Of a stretch of 64,000 nt of DNA, positions 23,487 to 34,225 are shown one piece after another; positions within the stretch are counted from its first letter, which is position 1, and each line of letters begins with the position of its first letter. The DNA is from Acanthococcus lagerstroemiae (Eukaryota > Arthropoda > Insecta > Hemiptera > Eriococcidae). The translations under genes were made by a program, and so were the position numbers. Below the pieces are notes generated by a model that was not told the DNA's origin, ran no database searches, and was given only the letters and a program-made list of their open reading frames with translations. The stretch lies in assembly GCA_031841125.1 (NCBI GenBank), contig CM063109.1, positions 65,726,914 through 65,790,913 of the forward strand, written 5' to 3'.

Positions 23487-24158
23487 CAAACGCAGACTGG
23501 AACTTTATCCCCAAGCACTCGCATTTGCGCACTTGAGCATACCCTAGTTTGGAAGGGTAAGCTGGAAGGATGGTACGAATACTTGAGAGGAACACACAAC
23601 TTCCTTTATACATTAAGGTGGTCGTTATTTACTCTTGGTGATCTTTTTTTTCTGAATTTTCACTGATTCGTTTCCTAAATTTCTTCCAATAAAATCAATC
23701 AAAAAAGAAACCTACAAAGTTTGAAGTCGATCGGATTAGGGGAATCTGTGCCACAAGCTCCCTTCGTTCTTATGGGAATAACACATGGAAGTTTTGACTT
23801 TTGTTCCAGACTAAATTTTCCTCCTGTATTCACTATAGGACCAAAGCCCGTAAATTAAACAATAGAACATTTGCTCGGATTCAGCTTGTAGCATTAGAAA
23901 ATAAGTCTTTTGCCTTCAATCTTTAGATTTTAATAAAATGTTTAACTTTCTCAAATTTTAGGCTCTAGGTCAAATAGAGACTCTAGTAAAGACAGAATAG
24001 TCATTGAAATTCGAAATTCAACGTTTGTTGCCGACTTTCAGATTTTCGAAATGTCTTCCACATTTTAGCTTTTTGTTTCAACCTTTCAAATAACGTTCGA
24101 TACTCAGCTTGAAACCTTCGGCTTTGACTGACTAGTCTCCGACACGAGTCCAGGATTT

Positions 24159-24371
24159 CAGAAACGTAATTTGACTTTCAGTTTAAGGTGGAGAAGAAAA
24201 ATTTGCCAAACTAAAAATTCACCGATTTTTTTAATTAAAATATTTATTAATTGAAAAAAACAAACATTCATAAAAAATGAAAAATTCAAATGAACAGTTT
24301 CTAAATTTGCTGGCTGCCAAATTATTGGGGAGTGGTTCAACCTCCCATACCCTCCTATAGTTTCGCCCCTA
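24159..24371 (+). mobile_element. Miniature inverted-repeat element, family R, copy 3
   Basis: Left end CAGAAACGTAATTTGACTTT; right part CTATAGTTTCGCCCCTA. The interior aligns with 23211-23486, including AAATGAACAGTTTC and GCTGCCAAATTATTGGGG. Confidence 0.7.
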
Positions 24372-24959
24372 TTCACCTTGGAATAATTACCCGATAACAT
24401 CCAAACTCAATTGAAAATTCCAAATTACCATGTATGCCTGTTTTCAGACTGGGTACCTTCTCTGTTGAATCAGAAAATGTGCAAGAATTTTTTTTAAAGT
24501 ACGGTAAATCAGTTATTGTCAATAAATTTGCGGAATAAAATATGGCCACACTTTTGGAAGCGTACTTATTGAGCTGTAAAGATATGAAAAAATACAAAAG
24601 TTAATGATTAAAACATTTGAGCTCATACGAGAGTTACTGGAATTGAAACTTGTGAATAAAGAGCGTAAGAAAACAGAATCATTCTCAACTCTTGTTTCTG
24701 ATTCCAAAAATTTGGCTTATCGCATCGACCCAACCATGAATAAGAACAGAATAATGGGGTACATTTTGAGAAGTCTTAACACAGAAGACGGAAATAAAAT
24801 AGAAAAAACAAGTCGTTAGAAATTAGAATTGAAACAGACTGAGTGTATCAAGATTTTAGACAAACGAGATTATAGAGAATTATCTGAAAAAATCAAAAGT
24901 TTAGAGAAAAAATCAGCCGTCTTATTTTGTATTCGATTTTATCATTGGGAATATTCGGT

Positions 24960-25380
24960 TATGCAGTCTACTGTCCCAGTTCTCGTGGACCATTATCGGT
25001 GGGGTTAGGAGGAAAATCTTCAAAAATGAGTTTAGCGACTACAGAAATTCTATTATCGATGTACTTGAAGCTGTACATTGAATAATTTTGAAGTTTTCTG
25101 GTATCTGTTACTTAGCAACGGATTGAGCAGCTCTAAATACTTACCTTATTTTCGATATACTGAAATTACTATGAGATTTTTATATTCTGGCCCTTTAATG
25201 GAGCCTTCAAAATAGGGATTTGAATCATAAATGGATTTAGCGTTTCTGAAACCGAATAGACAACCGTTTTCATACTTGTATTCGAATTTAGTGGTGTGTA
25301 ATGTTCGAATTTCAAAAAAGGGTACTCTTACCCGGACCATTGATCTCTGAATCAAGTCTTGCGCGAAATTTTTAGTGTGT
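24960..25380 (-). repeat. Large dispersed repeat, D segment, copy 3 (reverse)
   Basis: It matches the D segments at 21.8-22.3 kb and 61.6-62.7 kb in reverse, for example ATCGATGTACTTGAAG, TTGAATAATTTTGAAG and CGAATAGACAACCGTTTTCAT. It is diverged and non-coding. Confidence 0.55.
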
Positions 25381-26540
25381 GCTCCTTCCTTACATCAGTG
25401 AGAAATATTTCTCATGATCAAACCAATTTTTTCGGCTGGACTTGATATTTTGAAAGGTTCAAAGCAAAATTGAAGAATTCTTTATTGGGACTTTGACCCC
25501 TCAAAATCGTTCAATTTCAAAAACTTCTATCTGTTGAGTTTTTAGGTCAAAAGGAAAAAGTTTGGCCATTAGGAGTAAAACATTTTAAGAAAAACCACAT
25601 TTTAGACCACCCCATTGTTTACGTATTTTCAAGTCTGTATTGTCATCGTTTTAATCTTATAATGTAGAACATATTATGTTTTTTAAATAATGTTTTTGTC
25701 CCTCAAGGTCAAAAAAGTTATGTATAGAGATATTCAAGAGGCTAGTGTGTACAATTGATTGGGTCCAAAAATGCGTGGAGAACAGGTCAAGTCCTAAAAG
25801 AAAAAGTGTAGAACTGGTTAGGACCATTAAAAAAATTAGTCTCGAATATTTCAGCTGATGTGATTGCGAGTAGAATCTCAGCCGTACCATAAGGTCCCCG
25901 AAGGTTGAGTCTTATCTTTTCACAAAATATGTCAGCGTTCATGCAATTATGCAATTAGGTGAAACGGTTTTTCATCTCCTGAAAAACTGAGTGTCGACAA
26001 ATAAGGAAATTCTGAGAAAAAAGGGGTAACAAGCGGAAGTTTGCTGAACATTGTTGCAAGTAGTAGCCTAATTAACTTGTTGAAAAAATCCCTGCCTCCG
26101 TCCCTTCACTTACCTTTATAGGGAGTTCGAACGCCATGGTTTCTTGTTTCTTCTCAAAATTTTGAATGTTACGGAATATAAAGAAACATGATCAATTAGA
26201 AGTCGTTCTATGTCAGCTTCTCCATGAAAGTTGTCTCTAATATTTTCTTCGTATCTACCCTAAAAATGTCGCGTATAAGTGGTTCGAAATGACTATTTCA
26301 AGGAATGCAGCTCAACATTAGTCTTATGAGTAGATAGCAATTTTTTTGCGATATTTTCTTTACACCAGACGCAGCTCAACATGAAAATTGTGGTACTGAG
26401 GTTGGAGTATGGGAAGTTTTAAATTTGATGTGAAAAAAGTTGAGAAAATTGTGTCTCAAATTCTGATTTTACTGTTTTCTTGACACAGATGTACTCACAG
26501 AAAAACAGTGTTTTTTGTACAAAAAGCCTCAAACATAACA
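25381..26540. other. No gene recognised
   Basis: AT-rich sequence with no recognisable domain or RNA gene. It ends where the inverted LINE segment begins. Confidence 0.4.
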
Positions 26541-26544
26541 TTGC

Positions 26545-26940
26545 TTCATTAGTTCCTCCACCTTTTCTTCCATTTTATTTTGTATTATTTTATTTATTAT
26601 CCTTGCTAGAGTGATGCGCGCGAAAGTAGACTTATAGTACGATAATCTTCATGTTGGCCCGCTCCTACTTTTTTAGGGATCATAATTAACCTTTTTTTTC
26701 AGAAAATCTACAGGCATTTTTCCTTTCCTACATCCTGCAAATTAACTCACATGAATTCCTTAAAAACACTTCTCGTACATTTTCAATTATTCACTAGCAA
26801 TTTCATCAACTCCTTCTGCTTTACCTGCTTTTATTTCTGTCAGAGCTTTGTCAAATTCTGATTTCAAAATAGGATCTTTGCTTTCTTTATCCTTTACCCT
26901 ATCTTCTCTTTCCATATATTTACTTATACCTGCCTCCCCA
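26545..26940 (-). mobile_element. Inverted 5' segment of a LINE reverse transcriptase
   Basis: On the minus strand it reads PILKSEFDKALTEIKAGKAEG, then, after stops and frameshifts, LIMIPKKVGAG, DYRTISLLSRAS and RIINKIIQNKMEEKVEEL. These are the successive N-terminal blocks of a non-LTR reverse transcriptase. Its 5'-most part faces the plus-strand 3' segment that starts at about 26940, as expected from twin priming. Confidence 0.8.
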
Positions 26941-27670
26941 ACTATTTTCAACTGCTTCCTTGAGGAAGTATCCAACTTTCTGAACTGGGAAGAGAAGGGA
27001 ATGAATATCAATGGTCAAAAACTTACAGATCTTAGATTTGCAGACGACATAGTCATATTTGCCACATCCCTAGAAAAACTCAAACTGATGCTTGTTGGAC
27101 TAAAAGGAGAAGCAGGCCTAACAATGAACACCCGAAAAACTAAAATTAGTGGCATACCATTAGCAAACATATGTTTGGTACTGAATACTAGAAAAATTGA
27201 AGCCGAAAAAGATGTGGTCTATCTTGGGGGGGGGGGCAACTTATAACATGGGAAAAACAAATGGAAAAGAAAACTAATAGACAAATTTCACTGGCCTAGG
27301 CTACAAATTGGCCTCATTAAAAGTGGTATGGTGAGGGAATCCCCGCCCTCACCATGAAATCGTTCATGTATATTTTTTTTCATGCCATCTTTTAAAGGTT
27401 AAAAGTTCAAACTACAGAGTAAAAATGTTATATTCAATGGGTGTCAAACCTGGAAACTAAGTAAATGATAAAATAAAAAACCGATTAAAAGTCACTCAAA
27501 ATAATATAGAAAGATACGAGCTCAACCTAAAGAAAAAAGACCACCTTTGAAGTATGTAAAGTCCAAATGACCTGACAACATAGTTAAAGTGAAATATCAT
27601 AAAGGATGAAATGGGAATGGGGAGGACATGTAGCCCGTCTAAATCCAGACTGCTGGACTTGCAGGCTGTT
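26940..27670 (+). mobile_element. 3' segment of the same LINE reverse transcriptase (sense)
   Basis: The plus strand reads SPTIFNCFLEEVSNFLNW, KLTDLRFADDIVIFA (the catalytic Y/F-A-D-D motif) and LTMNTRKTKI. After a frameshift at the G run near 27229 it continues with ITWEKQMEKKTNRQISLAW, a degraded VLYSMGCQTWKLSK, and WEWGGHVARLNPDCWT. The last is the G-H-V-A-R C-terminal motif of LINE ORF2. About 170 residues are missing between the two segments. Confidence 0.82.
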
Positions 27671-27991
27671 TTTTAGGTTCTGGGTAAATAACTCAAAATT
27701 ACTTTAAATGGAAGAGACTGAATCACACCATTGCCTACCTCGAGTCGAGAATCCACAATAAGCGTGAACAATTTCTATATCAATATACTCGTATATTTAT
27801 CATTACTTAACCTTAACTGTGCATGCATGCTATATAGAAATTTGGGGTGATTAATTGTGATCCCCAATAAAGGAAACTGGATTGAATTGAACTTACACCG
27901 GCTCTATTCTTATACAGGGTTTCAACATGCTTCACCTATCTCTCTACTTTGTCTTTTGTAGAGTCTAATAGTATTCCTTTTCTATTCGTTA

Positions 27992-28870
27992 TAAGGCTGT
28001 CAAAAAATCGATCTAAAATCGATTTAAATCGATAAGCTTGCCTCATCGATTATCGATAAGGATCCTCGAGTTATTGATTTAATCGATTTTCTTTCATGCA
28101 TACCATTGAAAATTGGGATAAAGAATCTGGAAAAATGATCTAATCCTACCCATATTAAAGAAGCTATTCCCCTTATTGTGTCGAGTATACAATAGTCCTG
28201 TTCTGTTTCCTTGTTTTTCAAAGAAAGAAGTGAGAAGACCAAAAAAAAAACCAAACGGCTGACCGACTGACCGCGTAAGGTTAGTTCTGTCATCAGTTAT
28301 CTGTTCTTAGTTCAGTCTTCTGTTCAGTCTTCAGTCTTGTGTTGTCTGGCTGGAATGTGTTCTTCAGATTACGGAAAAACAAAAATTGAGTCTGAATGTC
28401 GAATGCCGAAGTTGATTAATTTCCTCATAAGATGAGTTGTGCCAATAATAATTGTAACGAGAGAAAGAGAGCCAGAAATTCCGATTCAACTAGTTCCAGC
28501 GCCAATCTTTCAATTTCGAATACGAGTTCTAAAAGTCCGAAATTCACGTCATACCCTCTAAGGGCTTCGCTTAATTTTAGAATCTTACTTCTCTCTTGAA
28601 AATAATACAAATTGCAAATGCAATGTTCCATCTCGCCATCTCCATCATCCAGAACTAGTTTGTCAGAAGAAAATGATGAGCATTTCAACTCTGATTTCCC
28701 ATTTTCGTGTATATTTGGTTCCTATTCACAATACCGAATTACCAGGCTGCAGAAGTGCAGGCTACAGGCTTCAGTTAAGAGAAATGGGGACTTTGTAGAA
28801 CGTAGCTTGAAAAATTATTGAATTATTGATTTAAATCGATAAGAAAAGTTTTTGATTTTTGACAGCCCTA
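27992..28870 (+). mobile_element. Internally deleted hAT element (TAGGGCTGTCAAAAA ends)
   Basis: The ends are TAAGGCTGTCAAAAA and, in reverse, TAGGGCTGTCAAAAA, a classic hAT terminus. The flanks ATTCGTTA (27984-27991) and ATACGTTA (28871-28878) match in 7 of 8 positions. The subterminal DNA is full of ATCGAT words. A short frame at 28432-28602 (MSCANNNCNERKRARNSDST...) may be the start of a transposase, but the catalytic part is missing. Confidence 0.85.
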
Positions 28871-29098
28871 ATACGTTACTTGTTCTCTATCGGGGTTTCC
28901 TGCTTTCATTTGCTCCTCAATTTCTTCACAATTATTTCTTCTTGTGCCTTCTTACATTCTCTCTTTATTTGATTTCTTAAAACTTTGTATTTGTTGTAAA
29001 AAAAAAAATGCTTGTGCCTTCTTACATTCTCTCTTCATTTGATTTCAATTCTATCACGTGAGGGGGACCCGACACTTTATAACTACTCGTCAGAATAA

Positions 29099-29559
29099 GG
29101 GGTAGTTCATTAATTACGTAAGGGCCATGAAGGGGGGGGGGGATAAAAAATCTCTACATGACCTTACTTGGGAGGATGGGAGGAGTAAAAGCGATTCTTA
29201 CGTGATATTTTATTACGTAAGTTTCCTAGTAGCCACCACTCAGACGACACATTTTCCAGCACTCAAGCGACACATTTTTTGCATGCAGCCACTAAAGATG
29301 AGTAAATAGACGAAACATTAAATAATTATGTCAAAAAATAAAAATCTTAGTTTCTTATGACATAATAAATTATTTTACCGTATCTGAACCTTTTCAAACG
29401 ATATTAATTCATTTGAAAGCTTTTTAGGAAAATTAATGGAAAAATCTTACGTAAGAAGGGGGAGGGGTTTCAATTAATCTTATGTGTCCTTACATGGTTG
29501 CGGGGGGGAGGGGTGTCAAAAGGGCCAAAATCGTCCTTACGTAATTAATGAATGACCCC
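29099..29559. mobile_element. Inverted-repeat miniature element with TTCATTAATTACGTAAGG ends
   Basis: Left end at 29099 and right end at 29559 form an inverted repeat of about 27 bp with three mismatches around TTCATTAATTACGTAAGG. Extra TTACGTAAG palindromes occur inside near 29213 and 29450. G runs lie just inside both ends. The target duplication is not clear and the superfamily is not assigned. Confidence 0.75.
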
Positions 29560-29674
29560 CTCCTAACCCCTGCATTTCAGATGGAATAATCTCTCTGCCC
29601 AAGTAGTCCTTTGGCTCGCAGCCGGCCGCAGCTTTCTGTCTGCACTGAGAAAGCGAACCTATCGAAATGTTACT

Positions 29675-29680
29675 TTTATT
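29675..29680 (-). promoter_or_regulatory. Polyadenylation signal AATAAA for the 239-codon gene
   Basis: AATAAA is read on the minus strand three bases after the TGA stop at 29684-29686. That would give a very short 3' untranslated region, with cleavage expected around 29645-29660. Confidence 0.6.
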
Positions 29681-29683
29681 ACA

Positions 29684-30403
29684 TCAATCTATACTTAGCT
29701 GACGAAACTGTAACCATCGTTCTGCCAAAATCTTGTGTATCTTGACTAAATCGTGGTACGCGTTTTTGTACCTCTCTCTATCCTTCCTCAGATGGATTAT
29801 CTGTCGTATTAGTCGCTGCTCGACGTATTCGTGGCTTTTCAACATTTTCAAAAAGTATTCCCGTTCGAGCAGTTTCATCGACGCCGAGTACCGCCTGGTC
29901 AGACGGTTCGGTGTCGACGGGTGCTCGAGCATCCTCGAGGCTTTCGATTTCTCAGGTCTACCGAATTCGACGACCGCGCCGTCGCACTCCTTCGCCGTCC
30001 TCAAGTCGAACTCCGAGCCGGCGAGTATGCTGGGTTTCATGTCGCCCGTCTCGTGCGCCATCGTGGACTCGACGGTGACGGTCGACGGCGTCTCGCTGAC
30101 GTCGAGACCGCCGATTTTCTGCGCGCAGTCCGACTCCGCTCTGGAGGCCCAACTGGACAGTCGCGCGTCCGAGATTTTTGAGGTGTTCGCCGTGCCCTTG
30201 TACTGGGCGGAGCGCTCGCTGAACGAGTACTTAGAGGACACCTCCAGCATCGATTTGGCTTTCTCGGTGTTCCTGGCGCTGGCGGTCGCTCTGCCGCGGC
30301 CCGAGAACAGGGTGTCCGGAGTGCCGAAATTCTGCTGCTCGACGATCCTATTCAGCATCTTTCGTGTGGCCGGTATGTCGCTGATTTTCTCGGTGCCCAA
30401 CAT
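29684..30403 (-). CDS. Uncharacterised protein, 239 residues, serine/threonine-rich with C-terminal coiled coil
   Basis: This is the only convincing host exon seen. It is GC-rich with G/C-favoured third positions, unlike its AT-rich surroundings. The best ATG is at 30403 in a good context (CCGCCATG). The frame is open further upstream to a TGA at 30485-30487 but without another ATG. A strong splice acceptor (branch-like TAAC, then ACATTTGCAG) ends at 30541, so the exon may start at 30540 with a non-coding part. Residues 1-150 are rich in S, T, A and charged residues and look disordered. About residues 180-235 (from LLEREYFLKML to ERWLQFRQL) form a probable coiled coil of basic and acidic heptads. 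No family was recognised and no signal peptide or membrane segment is seen. An upstream frame (30348-30470) overlaps the start and could reduce translation. The opposite strand is also open, but its product looks less natural. Confidence 0.7.
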   Translation of the reverse strand: MLGTEKISDIPATRKMLNRIVEQQNFGTPDTLFSGRGRATASARNTEKAKSMLEVSSKYSFSERSAQYKGTANTSKISDARLSSWASRAESDCAQKIGGLDVSETPSTVTVESTMAHETGDMKPSILAGSEFDLRTAKECDGAVVEFGRPEKSKASRMLEHPSTPNRLTRRYSASMKLLEREYFLKMLKSHEYVEQRLIRQIIHLRKDRERYKNAYHDLVKIHKILAERWLQFRQLSID

Positions 30404-30470
30404 GGCGGATAGAGGAACTACGCCTGTGATGTAGTCCTTCAAACGGCGTCGGACGTTGTTCAGAGGGCAT
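30348..30470 (-). other. Upstream open reading frame overlapping the 239-codon gene start
   Basis: An ATG at 30470 (context AAAAATGCC) opens a 40-codon frame ending in TAG, out of frame with and overlapping the main ATG at 30403. If the transcript includes this part, it could modulate initiation at the main start. Confidence 0.4.
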
Positions 30471-30540
30471 TTTTCGCGTGTGTATCACCCTGGTTTAAAA
30501 AGGTTTGTGGCTAGGGTTTTATTTCCCCCGGCTACGTTTC

Positions 30541-30560
30541 CTGCAAATGTAAATTGTTAT
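30541..30560 (-). promoter_or_regulatory. Candidate splice acceptor upstream of the 239-codon gene
   Basis: On the minus strand TAACAATTTACATTTGCAG ends at 30541, with a branch-like TAAC and the standard TTTGCAG. The exon would begin at 30540. The donor was not identified. Confidence 0.45.
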
Positions 30561-30599
30561 TTTCGAATCATTTACGAATCCGACTGGTATTATTTGACG

Positions 30600-32031
30600 T
30601 GGAGCTAAGACACGGGCAGCGTTGGCGAGCTTTTGCATAGAAATGCATAAAATTGCTACGTCTTCATGCGAGAAACGTGGAAAGAGATCGTTCGAGAGGT
30701 GTTTATTCGTGCGATTCGTTACAGAAATGCCGACTGCAATTTACTCGTGGTACACGGACGCTTGGGTTTTAGATTGCATAAACACGACGAGAATACGAAA
30801 GATCAATCCTGTGAGATGTCCAGTGGCACGGCTGAAACTGAACGAATTATCTGAGGAATATAAGGCTTTATCTCGGACAAAATTTATACGAAGTTGATAT
30901 TTGGTAGAAATGTTCATGTCACGGTCTTTATGAAGAAAGTTTCCGCCCCTTTGACCCAAGCTTCCGTTACCGTAAGAGGCAGAAGCCCCAAAATCTGTTT
31001 TTTTTGGGCCATAACTCGCTTCCTATGGTCTTTATAACTAACAATATCGAATAAAATTGACTCTCAACTCGGTTTTCTATAAAAGTGGTCGTTGACAGTT
31101 TTTTCTCAACTACCCTAGAAATGTCGTAGAGTGGAATTGAAAATAACCGATTGCATTGGTGTATATTAACAGAGGCCTTACAGGACAATGAGTAGTTTTT
31201 CAACATTTTATTACTTTCAGCAATTTATGCGAATAAAAAGGACAGTAATTACCCATTGACCCATCTCTGTACATCAATACCTATACCCACTAATGGAAGA
31301 TTTTCCCACCCTCTTTCCCCACCTCTTGCACACAGCTCATGTAAATTTGTCGTGTTTCTTTCTTTTTTTTTTTTTGTGTGTTTCATTGATTTTATAGAGA
31401 AGTGTTGAAAGAAATTGTTGTATTTTTCACTTTTACGAATAACCAATCAAGGTTCCATCCGGGCAGCGGGGTTCAACTCTCTTAATTCATTTTTAATATC
31501 GGGTTGACCATATATCCAAAATTATTGCTCCACGGTAGGGGTATGAGAAGAAAATCGGGTACAATACTATATCAAAAAAAAAAAATGAAGCCATTTAGCG
31601 CTATTTATGAACCACCACAAATAGGTAGGCTTTGTAACATTTCGGAAGCGTGAAACGCTTGTTCTTCACCTACAACATTTATATTTTTGAGCTTGGAAAA
31701 CTCTTATAGAAATACTAAACCCCAAATGGAGTCGATTTGGCTTGGGGTGAGGGAATGACAGGAATTTTCATGCTAAGAAATGAAATGATTTCGAGTAGTT
31801 AATTAACCATCATTACCCTCCTGCCTCCCGCTCCCAAAAAATTATTCAAAGTATAAGAAAATCTGGAAACTTATTTTTGTGAGCGGGAGGGGCGGTTTTG
31901 ACGATTGGTCTCGGGGTACATCTTCTCACAATCCGGCACTGGCTTTAACCAAAAAAGGTTGGATTGTTTACTGAATCACTCAGCACTTCAACTGTATAAT
32001 ATGTTCGGGATTAGGAGCTGTATGTTTACAT
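30600..32031. other. No gene recognised
   Basis: A few open frames of 60-90 codons occur on both strands, with no domain. A poly-T/GT stretch lies near 31362-31380. Nothing further is supported. Confidence 0.4.
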
Positions 32032-32186
32032 CAGTGCCGTATCCTGGAATATGGCAAGGGGGGAGGTTGACCTAACATATGGGGTTTCTAATATGTCTGA
32101 GATCCGATTTTCCTGAATTTTTAAGCGCACGGCCGTACCCAAGGGGGGTCAGACCCCTAAACCCCGCCTTCTTGTATACAGCCCTG
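32032..32186. mobile_element. 155-bp hAT-type miniature element
   Basis: The ends are CAGTGCCGTATCC and, in reverse, CAGGGCTGTATAC. Perfect 8-bp duplications GTTTACAT lie at 32024-32031 and 32187-32194. It is too short to encode anything. Confidence 0.85.
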
Positions 32187-32194
32187 GTTTACAT

Positions 32195-33370
32195 TCACCT
32201 GTCTTGCCACAACAGCAATTTTCATGTTGAAAAACGTGTATCCGCTCGCTTTTTGCACCATTTAGTCACCGGCTGAAGCTCAAAAGGGATTCAAGTGTGT
32301 TTAACTTACCTTGATGGGTGATTCAGGGAAGACATGCTGTACTGCACAGGATGAAGTAGCAACACGCATATCTTCCATGTATAATGTCTTGCCTAGCCTA
32401 TCCCCTATAGCAGAGTGGTAGTAAATTCGGAAAATATTATTCTCATTTTGTACCATTGTTTTTTCTTTTTTCAGATAGTATTCTAGGTAGGAAACTGAAA
32501 TTTATATCATGTAGAAGAAGTGTAGTGACTCTCATACAAAAGTGGAACATTGAGAAACGGATAAACGAGGCATTCAGTAGACCAATCAATAGATGAGAAT
32601 TAAAAGTATTTTGCTATCTGGTATCATGAAAAAATACTCTTCCTTTAAACATGGCGAGTTTATTCTGATACCTTATTGTAGCCCCCCCCCCCATCAAACT
32701 TATAGACAATTTTCAAACTTATTTATGGGGAATGGAGTACGGTAAGATATTACTTTGGAGAATACAATCACTGAGCGTAAAGGAACATTTGTTCTGAATG
32801 TTGATTGTAATGTGTTTTTTAAATTTTCATATTTTGACCAATTCACGGAATGCCTCATTTATCACATTGCCAATGTCTCATTTTTCTATGACAGCCACTA
32901 TAGTCAAGCTTTCTGTCCGGTATACCTCCTGAGGGGAAGAAAATTTACTATTAAATTTGAGAAATGTTAGTTCACTGGTATTTCACTGTAAGGGACAGGC
33001 TAGGCAAAATATCATACATATGCTTTATGCATGTTGCTGCATCTCCCTGAACAATATGGTACGTATTCATTAAATTACTTTGTACTGAATCTACAATACT
33101 ACATGGACTCTCTCGCGATACCTGGAGAGAAATGGTGGCACAAAATTCGGGGTTAATGACCTAAAATTGCGAGAAAATTAACCTAAAATTGTTACCCCAG
33201 TTCTGCCTGGAGATCGAATAACATTTTTGCTCGAGCAGTAATTTTACCTTCATTTTCATAAAATAGTCCTCTAATATCGGTGATCTTTTAGAAAATACCT
33301 CAATTTTCGACTTTTTCTCCCTTGAAAATCTTATTTTGCCCCCCCCCCTCCTTGGAAAAATCCTGGCTAC
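32195..33370. other. No gene recognised; fragment of a CAGTGGCGTAGCC-ended repeat at the right edge
   Basis: The right edge (about 33300-33377) reads in reverse CAGTGGCGTAGCCAGGA followed by G-rich DNA. It resembles the ends of the short element at 57116-57215, and it interrupts the LINE to its right. The other end was not found. The rest is AT-rich and featureless. Confidence 0.45.
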
Positions 33371-33377
33371 GCCACTG

Positions 33378-33818
33378 AGTGGCTTGTTAATCTTTGTGAG
33401 CTCAATACTTTCTACTCGAGTTTTTAATTTTTTTTTCTGAGTGTCATTCTTCTTTCTATAAGGTTTTTTGTTTGTATACTCAATTTGGAATCTGTTTGTG
33501 CCTCGATCGTTTGACTCCCCACTTCCCACATCGTTTCTTTAATGCTTGTCTCAATTTTATCGTATTTTACTTGCACTTTTCCCCCAATGGTAACTACTGT
33601 TTTCAATTTTTCTTGTAATATGTTCAAAGCTTGTGGTATTTTATAAATAGAGATGATGTACCCGTTATTTTCATTTTTACTTTAAAGTACTGAAATGTTC
33701 GTTTTATTTGAAAATTTTAATTTGCACTTCCCCTTCCTGTGATCGGAGTTGAAGTATAACTTTGACATAACATCCTCGTCCATTACAATTTTTATTCCAT
33801 TGCTCGAAATATTACCTA
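33378..33818 (-). mobile_element. LINE ORF2 segment downstream of the endonuclease
   Basis: On the minus strand it reads NISSNGIKIVMDEDV, then LYFNSDHRKGK, which contains the S-D-H-R motif that ends the LINE endonuclease domain. Linker text follows, such as VTIGGKVQVKYDKIE and TKNLIERRMTLRKKN. It continues the endonuclease at 34226-34850 and is cut off at 33377 by another repeat. Confidence 0.75.
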
Positions 33819-34223
33819 CCGTATATCCCCGATTATAAGCCGCACCCAAGATTTAAAGACGTACTTCAAAAATAATTTATTATATGTGAATATAAGCCGC
33901 AGAATGTGTACCAATAATAGTAGAAAATTATTTGAAAAATTGGTAGGTAACTGCTAGTCTAAGTCTCTGAGTCATCTTCATCTTTAGAAGAATTTGAGTT
34001 GTCATCTTTCTCACATTCATTTTACAAGTGCACATGCACAGACATAAAACTTATGGGAGTTACCGCGATGAGGCAACAGGGAATATCCACCGACTACCTA
34101 GTACCTACCTACCTCTATATTTTTCTTAATGATTTTTTGAAATTATTTGTATATAAGCCGCACCTCACATTTTTAAACGTCAATTTCTGAAAAAAAGTGC
34201 GGCTTATAATCAGAAGTATACGG
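33819..34223. mobile_element. 405-bp TA-flanked miniature element with ATAAGCCGCAC ends
   Basis: Left end CCGTATATCCCCGATTATAA and the right end in reverse (CCGTATACTTCTGATTATAA), then GCCGCAC, match in about 22 of 27 positions. TA lies directly outside both ends. ATAAGCCGCA recurs inside near 33890 and 34145. It is inserted in the LINE endonuclease, and removal with one TA restores the reading frame. TA targeting suggests the mariner/Tc1 group or a relative. Confidence 0.85.
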
Positions 34224-34225
34224 TA

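Noticed and set aside
29733..30434. 233-codon open frame on the plus strand
   Set aside because: It lies opposite the minus-strand exon, arises from that exon's GC-rich codon use, and has an unnatural cysteine/serine/tryptophan-rich product. The minus frame has the coiled coil, stop-proximal AATAAA and acceptor site.
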